DNA of 64,000 bases, from the NCBI RefSeq assembly GCF_011305995.1, contig NZ_CP049910.1:2480001-2544000 (forward strand). Reading direction: 5' to 3'. A program made the translations under genes and the position numbers. This document shows, piece by piece, positions 43,874-52,421 of the stretch. How positions within the stretch are numbered: the stretch's first letter is position 1; each line of letters opens with the position of its first letter. The stretch comes from Diaphorobacter sp. HDW4A. GTDB taxonomy: Bacteria; Pseudomonadota; Gammaproteobacteria; Burkholderiales; Burkholderiaceae_C. The notes beneath the pieces are model-generated. The model did not search any database. It was given only the letters and a program-made list of their open reading frames with translations, and was not told the origin of the DNA.

Positions 43874-43924
43874 GGTGTTCTGCTTTCTGCCAAATAGGAA
43901 AAGTGAAACCGCACATCGTAATCC

Positions 43925-43942
43925 ATATCTGCGACCAGATAT
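43925..43942. promoter_or_regulatory. Perfect dyad upstream of metQ
   Basis: ATATCTG-cgac-CAGATAT (7-bp arms, 4-nt spacer) lies about 50 bp upstream of the metQ start. A LysR- or MarR-type operator would look like this. No matching copy is seen in front of metN. Confidence 0.45.
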
Positions 43943-44053
43943 AAGATTCCTTTTCCATATGCAAACAACTTCAAGTACGGTTCTCTGACTCCCACCCGTG
44001 CCAACTTTGATGGTGTGAAGCCACACTTAGTTATGTAATCCGAAAAAACAATC

Positions 44054-45154
44054 TCAAACCCTCAGCGCCAGGTTATTTAGCTTGTCCAGTCTCTCCGGCC
44101 AGGTGCCCTCTTCGGCCGACTGCAGCAGAATCCGCGTCCATGCAATCCACGCGTCCCATTGCACGCGCTTGTCCCATGCATTGCCCCACGCGCTGAAGCA
44201 CTGCAGCGCACTCTGAGCAGCCCTCACGGCATCCTCCTGCCGGTCCGCCGAGAGATAAACCTGTGCGAGCACCATCTGCGGCTCGCCCACCCATGGGTTC
44301 ATGCGCACTGCCTGCTCCAGCACATGGGTCACCACGTCGAGATCGACCAGCGGTTGATCCAGCTGGATCACCGACCAGTAGAGCGAGGTCGCCGCTGCGT
44401 CGCTCTCCTTGCTCACGCTCTGGGTGCATTGGTCGAACACGGGCGGTATCGGCAACTGGTTCTTCAGGCCCGGGTGCTGCAGCGCCAGCCCCAGTTGCGA
44501 CAGCTGCGAAATCTTGCGGCTCGGCGGCCGCATGGGGCCCGGCCACAGCGACGCGGCCCAGTGCACGGTCTGCTTGCGCGAGATGTCGACGTTGGGCGAG
44601 CGCGAATAAATCTCCTCCTGCCAACTGAACCACTGCTCTATCGTGTCCGCCATGCTCACGATGATGAAGGTCGCCACCTCGCGCGGCGTGAGCTGCACGG
44701 TCGCGCGCGGCGCGGGGCCGTTGAGCTCAAGCTCCATGCCGCCATCGTCATCGAAGTCGCGTTCCAGCACCTTGTTGATGAACTGGCTGCGGCTCATGGT
44801 GCAGAACAGATGCACGAGATACTCAGCTTCCTCTCCCACCAATTCCTGCAGCCGCGCGCGCTCGGTGCGCGCATCGAACTTCACCAGATCGACAAAGGCG
44901 TTGCCGTAGACGCTGTGCAGCAGCCCGAGCAGTTGAACGTCATGCGGCTGGCGCCACAACGCAAGCGAGCGCGCCACGCCATAAAGGTGGTGCCGGAACG
45001 TTCCGGCCTTGTGCCAGTCCTGCCCAACGCCCCGCTCCAGCACCACTGGCAACACGAGGGCGAGTTCCGGGTCCTGATGAATCCAGTTTTCGTCGAGCAA
45101 TTGCTGCGCGCGCTGAAAGAGTTGCGGGTCCAGACGGTGCCATGGCATGGACAT
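44054..45154 (-). CDS. DUF6817-like protein with C-terminal helical extension
   Basis: This 366-aa soluble protein's N-terminal half contains HHLYGVARSLALWRQPHDVQLLGLLHSVYGNAF, which matches the DUF6817-type pattern (paired His residues before HSVYG). The C-terminal third (about residues 230-365) is helix-rich, with TPR-like pairs such as VVTHVLEQAVRMNPWVGEPQMVLAQVYL. Start ATG 45154 follows AAGGAG at 8 nt. It is divergent from the tandem paralog pair at 45299. The function is unknown; the His cluster hints at metal binding. Confidence 0.65.
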   Translation of the reverse strand: MSMPWHRLDPQLFQRAQQLLDENWIHQDPELALVLPVVLERGVGQDWHKAGTFRHHLYGVARSLALWRQPHDVQLLGLLHSVYGNAFVDLVKFDARTERARLQELVGEEAEYLVHLFCTMSRSQFINKVLERDFDDDGGMELELNGPAPRATVQLTPREVATFIIVSMADTIEQWFSWQEEIYSRSPNVDISRKQTVHWAASLWPGPMRPPSRKISQLSQLGLALQHPGLKNQLPIPPVFDQCTQSVSKESDAAATSLYWSVIQLDQPLVDLDVVTHVLEQAVRMNPWVGEPQMVLAQVYLSADRQEDAVRAAQSALQCFSAWGNAWDKRVQWDAWIAWTRILLQSAEEGTWPERLDKLNNLALRV

Positions 45155-45298
45155 GGGTGAGGCTCCTTGTTCGATTTGAAAGTCGTCGAAATTTCGCACT
45201 ATGCCCGCAAAGGCGCCGAGACGCATCGGGAAAAGTGCCACATGTCGTGGCACGAAACAGCACCACGTCCAAACAAACAGTTATGAGATAGTCGAGCC

Positions 45299-46750
45299 AT
45301 GCGCTCATTGATCAAACATGCGTTGCTGCTGGTTCTCACTTTGGGTCTTGTGCTGATCGCCCTCATCGTCGTTGCCAACTGGCGCGATGAACCGCTGAGC
45401 ACGCCGACCAAGGCCCTGCTGTCGAGCTACAAGATGCCGACCGAGGCGCAGTTGCAGGACAACGGCTTTCTGATTCTCTCGGGACTTGATGCGCCGCTCG
45501 ATGAGGTGGGCAGACGCTCACCGGTCGAGAGCGCAATGCAAGCGGGAAGGCAACGCCTTGACAACGAGATCGAGCGCAAGCAGTGGTTCGATACAACCCA
45601 CGGAAATCCGGCCAAAGCACCGCCACCGTTCCAACCTGCATCGGCGATGAAGGCCTCGGACATTCTTCCGGACGCGCTGCAATGCAAGCCCGACCTCGCG
45701 CCGCGCTGCCATGAGTGGTATCTCAAGCATGTTAACGCGCTAGGGCCCGTGCTGGCCGCGCAGCAGCCCACGCTCATGCGCCTTGCGGCGGCCACCAAGG
45801 CCAACCGCTTCGAGAGTTTCTTTCCGCCCTATATGGAGCAGATCTTTCCGCCCTACCAGCACCTAACGCGTGCCCATGAGCTGCAATTGGCGCAGGCTAG
45901 TCTGCTCTGGAGTCAAGGTCAGCAGGCCAAGACGCTGGATCTGTTGGAGCAAAGCGACCGGCTCACGCGGCGACTTGCAGATACGAGTCATCACCTTGTG
46001 GGCAATGTCATCGCACTGCAGATGCAGTACCGCAGGCTTCGCTGGATCAGCGATGTGATCGCGACCACACAGGCCACGATCCCCGCCGCTTCGATTACAC
46101 GCATGCAGGCGTTGCTTGATGCGCCGGTCGTGCCTATGCGCGACGGCCTGAATGGCGAGGCTGTTCTTATGACCATCTTCATGGCCTCTGTGGCTGAAAG
46201 CTCGCAGGACTGGGCCGACATCACCGCGATTGCAAGCGAGAAGAGCCCTGTGTGGGGGCAATGGCTGCGCGGCAAGCTAGACAAGGCCACCTATCTCCCC
46301 AACGCAACGCTGAACCAGCAATCCGAGTGGTGGGCGCAGTTTCTGCTGGTTGCCGACACCAATGCACATGACTGGGATGCCGCATTCAGCAACGCCAAGA
46401 GGTCCGCAGAAGCACAAAAAGAGGCTCGTACGTCGTGGCTCGGCTTGCGCAACTACACCGGAAGTTTGATCACGGACATCGCGGCACCCAACTATGCAGC
46501 GTATGTGCAGCGCAGATACGACGTCGAAGGCTTTCGCCGACTGGTAATTGCGCAGTTAAAGGCCAGAGAACTGCACATCCTCCCCGCAAAAATGCAAACC
46601 TGGCTGCAGGGCATACCCGGCGAACTGCACGACCCCTACACCCTCAAGCCCATGCAATGGGACGCCACCAGCCAGAGCATGATCTTCGAGGGCCGAGAAC
46701 CCCAGACGCAGAATCCCGGGCGCTCCAAGACCTACCGCATCCGATACTGA
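45299..46750 (+). CDS. Membrane-anchored protein of unknown function, tandem paralog A
   Basis: This 483-aa protein has one N-terminal hydrophobic span (about residues 7-27) and a large domain predicted to be periplasmic and helical. It shares with the next gene the landmarks ANWRDEPLS after the anchor, NGFLILSGLDAP near residue 55, a pair of Cys around 128-136 and the C-terminal block NPGRSKTYRIRY. No known domain is recognisable. It ends 18 bp before the paralog. Both may be exported, anchored factors with redundant or paired roles. Confidence 0.7.
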   Translation: MRSLIKHALLLVLTLGLVLIALIVVANWRDEPLSTPTKALLSSYKMPTEAQLQDNGFLILSGLDAPLDEVGRRSPVESAMQAGRQRLDNEIERKQWFDTTHGNPAKAPPPFQPASAMKASDILPDALQCKPDLAPRCHEWYLKHVNALGPVLAAQQPTLMRLAAATKANRFESFFPPYMEQIFPPYQHLTRAHELQLAQASLLWSQGQQAKTLDLLEQSDRLTRRLADTSHHLVGNVIALQMQYRRLRWISDVIATTQATIPAASITRMQALLDAPVVPMRDGLNGEAVLMTIFMASVAESSQDWADITAIASEKSPVWGQWLRGKLDKATYLPNATLNQQSEWWAQFLLVADTNAHDWDAAFSNAKRSAEAQKEARTSWLGLRNYTGSLITDIAAPNYAAYVQRRYDVEGFRRLVIAQLKARELHILPAKMQTWLQGIPGELHDPYTLKPMQWDATSQSMIFEGREPQTQNPGRSKTYRIRY

Positions 46751-46768
46751 CCCACTGAAAGGCACATC

Positions 46769-48247
46769 ATGCGCAAAGCCTTTGTCGGACTTCTTGTCAC
46801 TTTGATCGCGCTGGTGGTTCTCGCGGTAGGCGTGCTGCTGCTTGCCAACTGGAACGATGAGCCGCTGAGCGACAAGTCGCGCAAGGCACTGACATACACG
46901 GCGCCGACCGAGAACCAGCTGCGCGGCAACGGCTTTCTGGTTCTTGCGGGGATCGATGCGCCCGCGCCCGTCAACCCCAAAGCCGACGCGGTGGAGCCCG
47001 CGCGGCAGCTCGGACAGCAGATACTGGTGCGCGAGATTGAGCGCTGGAAATGGAACCAGCGCCTTGGCCACACCAATCATGCGAACGCCCCCAAACCGCT
47101 AGCGCCGACCAGCGCGCTCACCCGCAAGCAGATTCTTCCCGATGAGCTGAGATGCCCACCCGAGCAGGCCGACTGCATCGCGTGGTTCGTCCAGCGACGC
47201 AAACAATTCGCGACGCCCGACGCGCACCAGCGCGCGGTGCTCTCTCGCTTGGCCAACATTGCGCGGGCACCGTACTGCACCAATGTGCTTCCCAATTTTG
47301 TGGCGGCGCAAGGCGCGCCGTATTCTGCACTGTTCGCCGGATTCGAGCTGCAACTGGCCCGCGCCAGCCTGTTGTGGAACGACAAGGCCTACGGCGAGGC
47401 ATTGGATCTGCTGGAGCGCGGCGAGGCCGTGCGGCAATGCACGGGCGCATCGGACCGGCTCAACGCCGGCTCCCTTGCCACCTCCTCCATGAACCACGCC
47501 ACCATCAAATGGCTGAGCAACGCCATCACCCGCACCGGTGATCGCATGCGCCCTCAGGACGAGGCCCGCATTCAAAAACTGCTGGAAACGCTGCGCATAT
47601 CCATCCGCCGTGGACTGGCGGCCGAGATGACCTATTCGGCGAGCATCGCCCATTCCCTCGGCGTGACGCTCAAGTTGCCGAGCAACGCGGATGAGGGCGA
47701 GGGCAACGCCACGGAGAACGAGCTGTCGAAAAGCGACTCGTGGATCAGACATGCCCGCCGGTCCGTCAATGCCCTGCTCTATCTACCCAACCAGACCATC
47801 AACATCATCACCGAGCGCTGGACGCCTCTGGTGCAGCTCGCCGATGTGCCGCCGCCCGAGCTCAAGACTGCGGAAGAATCGGCCTCCGACAAGCGTGAAT
47901 CGCTCGAAGAAGCACACGCGCAATGGCATGGCGCGCGCAACCCCATCGGCAACCATCTGCTGGGTATCACCGACCTGTCGGACTATGTGCACTGCATCCA
48001 TCGCGCCATCGATACCGACGGCTACCGCCGCCTCGCGCTGCTGCAGCTGCAGGCAATGCAGCAGCGCGTTGCGCCTGAGAAGATGAGCCAATGGCTCGCG
48101 GACCGCCCGGAGCCGCTGCGCAATCCCTGGGACAACCAGCCCATGCAGTGGAATACAGAAAGCGGCACGCTGGAATTCACCGGCCTAGCGGTGCAGACGG
48201 CCAACCCGGACAAGTCTCGCACCTACCGCATCAGCCTGCGCCGCTGA
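46769..48247 (+). CDS. Membrane-anchored protein of unknown function, tandem paralog B
   Basis: This 492-aa protein has a single N-terminal anchor (about residues 7-27), ANWNDEPLS, NGFLVLAGIDAP, Cys residues around 131-137 and the C-terminal NPDKSRTYRISLRR. It is collinear with paralog A over its whole length, including ARASLLWNDKAYGEALDLLERG against AQASLLWSQGQQAKTLDLLEQS. It lies 18 bp after A and probably in the same operon, with GAAAGG upstream. The function is unknown. A minus-strand terminator follows. Confidence 0.7.
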   Translation: MRKAFVGLLVTLIALVVLAVGVLLLANWNDEPLSDKSRKALTYTAPTENQLRGNGFLVLAGIDAPAPVNPKADAVEPARQLGQQILVREIERWKWNQRLGHTNHANAPKPLAPTSALTRKQILPDELRCPPEQADCIAWFVQRRKQFATPDAHQRAVLSRLANIARAPYCTNVLPNFVAAQGAPYSALFAGFELQLARASLLWNDKAYGEALDLLERGEAVRQCTGASDRLNAGSLATSSMNHATIKWLSNAITRTGDRMRPQDEARIQKLLETLRISIRRGLAAEMTYSASIAHSLGVTLKLPSNADEGEGNATENELSKSDSWIRHARRSVNALLYLPNQTINIITERWTPLVQLADVPPPELKTAEESASDKRESLEEAHAQWHGARNPIGNHLLGITDLSDYVHCIHRAIDTDGYRRLALLQLQAMQQRVAPEKMSQWLADRPEPLRNPWDNQPMQWNTESGTLEFTGLAVQTANPDKSRTYRISLRR

Positions 48248-48260
48248 ACAGTCCATCCTC

Positions 48261-48290
48261 AAAAACAAAAATGGGAGCAGAGGCTCCCAT
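48261..48290 (-). terminator. Terminator of the metN-metI operon
   Basis: On the minus strand, ATGGGAGC-ctct-GCTCCCAT is followed by TTTTTGTTTTT. It stands 24 bp after the metI stop. On the plus strand the same hairpin can also serve the end of paralog B. Confidence 0.88.
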
Positions 48291-48313
48291 TCGTCAGTTT
48301 GCGAAGGCGTTGA

Positions 48314-48979
48314 TCACTTGTGGCTCAAGCGACGCACGGCCCAGTCGCCCAAGCTCTGGATGGCCTGCACGAAGAAGATCAGCACGATCACGACGGCCAG
48401 CATGATGTCCGGCAGAAAACGTTGGTAACCGTAGCGGATGCCCAGATCGCCCAGACCGCCGCCGCCGATGGCACCGGCCATGGCCGAGTAGCCCGTCAGG
48501 CTCACAAAGCTGATGGTCAGACCGGCGACGATGCCCGGCAGTGCCTCGGGCAGCAGCACCTTCCAGACAATCTGACCGGTGGTCGCGCCCATGGATTGAG
48601 CGGCTTCAATGAGGCCGTTGTCCACTTCGCGCAGCGCGGTTTCGACCAGACGCGCAACAAATGGTGCAGCAGCCAATGTGAGCGGGACGACCGCAGCCCA
48701 GGTGCCGATGGACGAGCCAGTGATGAGACGCGTGAACGGAATGATCGCGACCAGCAGAATGATGAACGGCGTGGAGCGCACGGCGTTCACGATCCAGCCA
48801 ACGGTCTTGTTGAGCGCGCCGTTCTCAAGCACGCCTCCCTTGTCAGTCAGGCGCAGGAAGACGCCGAGCGGAATGCCGATGAGCCCGCCGATGAGGCCGG
48901 ACACACCGACCATGATGAGAGTTTCCCAGAGCGATTGCGCGAACAGCTCCAGCATCATTTCAGAAAAATTCTCGAACAT
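48314..48979 (-). CDS. metI: D-methionine ABC transporter permease
   Basis: This 221-aa inner-membrane permease has five predicted helices. MetI features are LWETLIMVGVSGLIGGLIGIPLGVFL, NAVRSTPFIILLVAIIPFTRLI and the EAA loop IEAAQSMGATTGQIVWKVLLPEALPGI. It starts 4 bp after metN ends, with GGAGG 8 nt upstream. It works with MetN and the separately encoded MetQ. Confidence 0.92.
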   Translation of the reverse strand: MFENFSEMMLELFAQSLWETLIMVGVSGLIGGLIGIPLGVFLRLTDKGGVLENGALNKTVGWIVNAVRSTPFIILLVAIIPFTRLITGSSIGTWAAVVPLTLAAAPFVARLVETALREVDNGLIEAAQSMGATTGQIVWKVLLPEALPGIVAGLTISFVSLTGYSAMAGAIGGGGLGDLGIRYGYQRFLPDIMLAVVIVLIFFVQAIQSLGDWAVRRLSHK

Positions 48980-48983
48980 CGCT

Positions 48984-50033
48984 TCAGTCCTCCAACGTCA
49001 CTTCCTGCACCAGCACGCCTTGGGCGCGCAACTCGGCCACGGTGGCATCAAGCTGCATCTGCTGGCCGCTTGCGAACACCGCGAGCGAACCGAAGGTCTG
49101 GTTCTGGATCTCGTCCACCTGACCATGCAGGATGGACAGGTCCAGCGAATACTCGCGGATCAGGCGCGAGAGAATCGGCTGATACGCCTGCTCGCCCGAA
49201 TACGACAGGCGCAGCAGTCGGCCACTCTGACCAAAGCCCTGCGCCTGCGCGGAGAGATGACGCACGCGATCGAACACGCTCGCGGGCAGCTCCTGAGGCA
49301 CGATCTCGTCGATCAGGCTCTTGGTGATCGCTTGCTCGGGGCGGGTGAAGACGTCGATCACACGACCCATCTCGACGATGCAGCCGGCCTCGATCACCGC
49401 CACGCGATCAGCGATCTGCTTGACCACCTGCATCTGATGCGTGATGAGCACAACAGTCACGCCGAGCTCGTTGTTCACCTTGCGCAGCAGATCGAGAATC
49501 GAGCGCGTGGTCTCGGGGTCAAGCGCCGAGGTCGCCTCGTCCGACAGCAGCACCTTGGGGTTGCTGGCCAGTGCACGTGCAATGCCCACGCGTTGCTTTT
49601 GTCCACCCGAAATCTGCGCCGGATAACGGTCCGCCAACTGGCTCAGGCCCACCAGCTCAAGCAGCGGATCAATGCGCTTCTTGATCGCATCCTTGCTCAG
49701 GCCGGCCAGTTCGAGCGGCAACGCGGCGTTGTCGAACACGGTGCGCGACGACAGCAGATTGAAATGTTGGAACACCATGCCGATTTCGCGGCGCGCTGCG
49801 CGCAGTTCGGCGTCGCTCAGCTTGGTGAGATCGCGCCCGGCGACGATGACCTCGCCCGCCGTGGGGCGGTTGAGCAGATTGATGACGCGCACCAGCGAGC
49901 TCTTGCCCGCGCCGGAGCGCCCGATGATGCCGAACACTTCGCCCGCGCCGATCTTGAGATCGATGCCACGCAACGCTTCAACCGGGCCTTTTGGACCCTT
50001 GTAGATCTGGGTAATACCCCGTAAGTCGATCAT
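48984..50033 (-). CDS. metN: Methionine ABC transporter ATP-binding protein
   Basis: This 349-aa ATPase has Walker [10 protein letters not shown], signature ISGGQKQ, Walker [13 protein letters not shown], His in LITHQM, and a C-terminal ACT-like NIL domain (about residues 265-345; [19 protein letters not shown]) that binds methionine and inhibits transport. Start ATG 50033 matches MetN proteins; an upstream in-frame ATG at 50084 lies in the leader hairpin. Confidence 0.93.
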   Translation of the reverse strand: MIDLRGITQIYKGPKGPVEALRGIDLKIGAGEVFGIIGRSGAGKSSLVRVINLLNRPTAGEVIVAGRDLTKLSDAELRAARREIGMVFQHFNLLSSRTVFDNAALPLELAGLSKDAIKKRIDPLLELVGLSQLADRYPAQISGGQKQRVGIARALASNPKVLLSDEATSALDPETTRSILDLLRKVNNELGVTVVLITHQMQVVKQIADRVAVIEAGCIVEMGRVIDVFTRPEQAITKSLIDEIVPQELPASVFDRVRHLSAQAQGFGQSGRLLRLSYSGEQAYQPILSRLIREYSLDLSILHGQVDEIQNQTFGSLAVFASGQQMQLDATVAELRAQGVLVQEVTLED

Positions 50034-50039
50034 GAATGC

Positions 50040-50096
50040 AAAAAACACGCCGCAGCGAGCTTGGAGGGTTGTTGTTCCCACCAACCTGCAGCGGCG
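50040..50096 (-). promoter_or_regulatory. Attenuator-like hairpin in the metN leader
   Basis: On the minus strand, CGCCGC...GCGGCG enclose GGTTGG/CCAAGC and GGG/CCC pairings and are followed by TG and TTTTTT, ending 6 nt before the metN start. This is terminator-like structure inside a 5' leader, the form of a transcription attenuator. I do not recognise an upstream SAM aptamer. Confidence 0.5.
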
Positions 50097-50202
50097 CGCT
50101 TTCAGGAATTAATTGGATGGCTTGAAATGTAATCGTTCGTCATGATTGCTACAACGAACATTACGTTAAGTATTAAGACCCAAGAGTTATAAGCACCGAT
50201 CA

Positions 50203-50220
50203 GTTCTGAACATTCAGAAC
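50203..50220. promoter_or_regulatory. 18-bp palindrome between metN and MFS genes
   Basis: GTTCTGAA-ca-TTCAGAAC is perfectly symmetric and is followed by GAACGTTC (50217-50224). It lies 170 bp before metN and 160 bp before the divergent transporter gene. No gene is supported in 50097-50379. It is a candidate dimer-binding operator. Confidence 0.5.
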
Positions 50221-50379
50221 GTTCACAACTCCGGTTCGGGGCCAACACTGACAGCAGAGTCTCTCGTCTCTCGCTATCATTCGGGTTTCCCCTTATTTTA
50301 AGCGAACCCAAAGGCCGCGCCCTTGGCCTGTGTTTGGGCCCGGGTGATCGCCCGCCCGCTCCGCTTCCTCTCACCACTC

Positions 50380-51609
50380 ATGCAACGCCGCTGGCCCCCT
50401 GTTCTCTGGATCGGATACTCGATGTGCGTGGGCGTAATGGGCACCGCGCTCGCCAGCCCCCTCTACCCCATCTACCAGTCGGAATGGCATCTGCGCCCGA
50501 GCGACATCACCCATGTCTTCGTGCTCTACATGTTCGGAGTGCTCATCAGCCTGCTGTTCCTCGGGCGGCTGACGCAGCGCTTCGGCTTTCTGCCGATTCT
50601 GCGCGCGGGCCTCATCGTGATGACCACGGGCGTCATGATATCGGCGCTCGCATGGAACGTGCCCTCCTTCATGGTCGCCCGCATGCTGATAGGCCTGGCC
50701 TCGGGGATGATCACCACCTCCGCCTCGGTCGGCATGGTGCAGGCAAGCCCCGGCAAGGATCCGCGCCGCATCGCCGCACTCACCACCGTGGCGATGACGC
50801 TGGGCTTCGGCATCGGCCCGCTGCTTGGCGGTGTAATGGCGCAATGGATACCCAAGCCGCTGGTCACCGCCTACATTCCGACCATGCTGATGGGCGCGCT
50901 CGCCGTCTACGCCCTCTTCCAGCTGCGCGCCGAACCGGTCGCCCAGCCGCTCGATGAGCACGATCCCCACGCCACTGAGAACAACACCCGCCCGCTCGCT
51001 CGCTGGATGCCCAAGATGACCTTTCCACCCGCGAACGGTCGTCGCCAGTTCTGGCTGGCCAGCATGGGCGCGTTCAGCGCGTTCGGCATGTTCAGCCTGT
51101 ATTCATCGCTCGCGCCGAGCTTCATGAAGGAGCTCGTACCCTGGAGCGGCCCTGCCGTGAGCGGCCTGTCGATCGCGATGATCCTGTTCCTCTCATCGGC
51201 CTTTCAGTATGCGGTGCGCAACCTCCAAACCAAGTCGGTCGTGCTGACCTCGGAATCCGCGCTCGCCGTCTGCAATGTGCTGCTGATGCTGACCATCTAC
51301 ACCGGCGAGGCCTGGCTGTTCATCGCCGCCGTGCTGGTCACCTCGTTCGGGCACGGCCTCGCCAACGTCGGCGGCATGGGCGTGGTCGCCAAGCTCACCA
51401 AGCCCGCCGAGCGCGCGGGGCTGCTGAGCTCTTACCTCATCATCGGCTACATGGGCACCATCGTCCCGATCATGGCCGTGGGCTGGCTGGCCGACCATCT
51501 GGGGTTAAATCCCGCACTGATCATCTTCTGCTCGACCATGGCTTTGATGAACATCGTCATTGGCACCATGGTGTGGCGCACCAAGGAACTGCCAGCGGCC
51601 AGCTACTGA
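50380..51609 (+). CDS. MFS transporter
   Basis: This 409-aa protein has twelve predicted helices. The MFS fold is visible in LASPLYPIYQ (helix 1), LGRLTQRFGFLPILRAGL (loop 2-3 motif A), LIGLASGMITTSASVGMV and GFGIGPLLGGV (motif C like). A central loop (about residues 190-225) is charged. No partner genes indicate the substrate; drug, sugar or organic-acid export or import are all possible. The chosen ATG 50380 has no clear Shine-Dalgarno sequence. Its end overlaps the convergent SRPBCC gene by 7 bp. Confidence 0.8.
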   Translation: MQRRWPPVLWIGYSMCVGVMGTALASPLYPIYQSEWHLRPSDITHVFVLYMFGVLISLLFLGRLTQRFGFLPILRAGLIVMTTGVMISALAWNVPSFMVARMLIGLASGMITTSASVGMVQASPGKDPRRIAALTTVAMTLGFGIGPLLGGVMAQWIPKPLVTAYIPTMLMGALAVYALFQLRAEPVAQPLDEHDPHATENNTRPLARWMPKMTFPPANGRRQFWLASMGAFSAFGMFSLYSSLAPSFMKELVPWSGPAVSGLSIAMILFLSSAFQYAVRNLQTKSVVLTSESALAVCNVLLMLTIYTGEAWLFIAAVLVTSFGHGLANVGGMGVVAKLTKPAERAGLLSSYLIIGYMGTIVPIMAVGWLADHLGLNPALIIFCSTMALMNIVIGTMVWRTKELPAASY

Positions 51610-52301
51610 TCGCTCGCGGTGCGCGTCTGCTTCTTGCCAGACGCAGCATTCGGCTGAATTGCGTTCGAAGTAGCTGCTCGCGCCGCCGCCTCGCGCTTCT
51701 TCATCTCCACGATCAACGCCGAAAACTGCTCGGCCGTCTGATCACGCACCGCTGCGGGCCCCACCAACGGCGGCAACCAAAATCCCGGCTCCACATCTGC
51801 GTGATACACGAGCCGGGTTCCACCTGGCTCCGGCGACAACGTCATCACGCTGTGCATCGATTTCACATTGCCCGCCACATTCGTCGCGCTGATCTGCTCC
51901 TGCGGCACCAGCACCACCTCACGGGTGGATTCGTACTTCTTGGTGAACGGCCCGAAGCGCGCCATGCCCACCTGCCGAATGGACAAGTGCCTGTCATCAG
52001 CGCCCGGAATCACGTCGCTGACATGCACATCGGAAAGTATCTGTACCAGATGAGAAAAGTCAGTCAGTACTTCCCAGACAATCTTCTGAGGCACGTCGGC
52101 ATGGATGGTCGCATCCACATGAAACTGGTCACCATCACGCTGCACGTTCACCGAACGCGGCGATACCAGCAGCGGAGCACGTGCGCCCGCATTCGCGTTG
52201 CTGACTGAAGGATATTCATCGGCAGCCGCATTCGCCACAGTTCCGAAAAGCAGCAGAACACAGCCAATGCCCACGCACATGTCATTCGCTCGCCAATTCA
52301 T
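51603..52301 (-). CDS. Exported SRPBCC (START-like) family protein
   Basis: This 232-aa protein has a signal peptide (MNWRANDMCVGIGCVLLLF, cleaved after VANAAA) and a START-like ligand-cavity domain (about residues 60-205; ATIHADVPQKIVWEVLTDFSHLVQIL and GGTRLVYHADVEPGFWLPP), like polyketide cyclase/CoQ-binding proteins. The Lys/Ala-rich tail is probably disordered. Start ATG 52301 follows GGAG. Presumably it binds a hydrophobic molecule in the periplasm; the ligand is unknown. Confidence 0.75.
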   Translation of the reverse strand: MNWRANDMCVGIGCVLLLFGTVANAAADEYPSVSNANAGARAPLLVSPRSVNVQRDGDQFHVDATIHADVPQKIVWEVLTDFSHLVQILSDVHVSDVIPGADDRHLSIRQVGMARFGPFTKKYESTREVVLVPQEQISATNVAGNVKSMHSVMTLSPEPGGTRLVYHADVEPGFWLPPLVGPAAVRDQTAEQFSALIVEMKKREAAARAATSNAIQPNAASGKKQTRTASDQ

Positions 52302-52421
52302 AGCGCCAACTCCATCGATCGATGGCGCAAGCATATCGGGCTTTGCTCCATCTCGCCGGGTGCACAGAATTGAAGAGGCCGCCAGGTCACCCAGACGGCC
52401 CTTGTGTCATCGCTTCACGAC

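Noticed and set aside
50203..50220. MetR or MetJ box in front of metN
   Set aside because: MetR sites have TGAA-N5-TTCA; here the spacing is two bases. MetJ is not expected in betaproteobacteria. Kept only as an unspecific palindrome.
50097..50280. SAM riboswitch upstream of metN
   Set aside because: No SAM-I, SAM-II or SAH-type core sequence was recognised; only the terminator-like hairpin could be supported.
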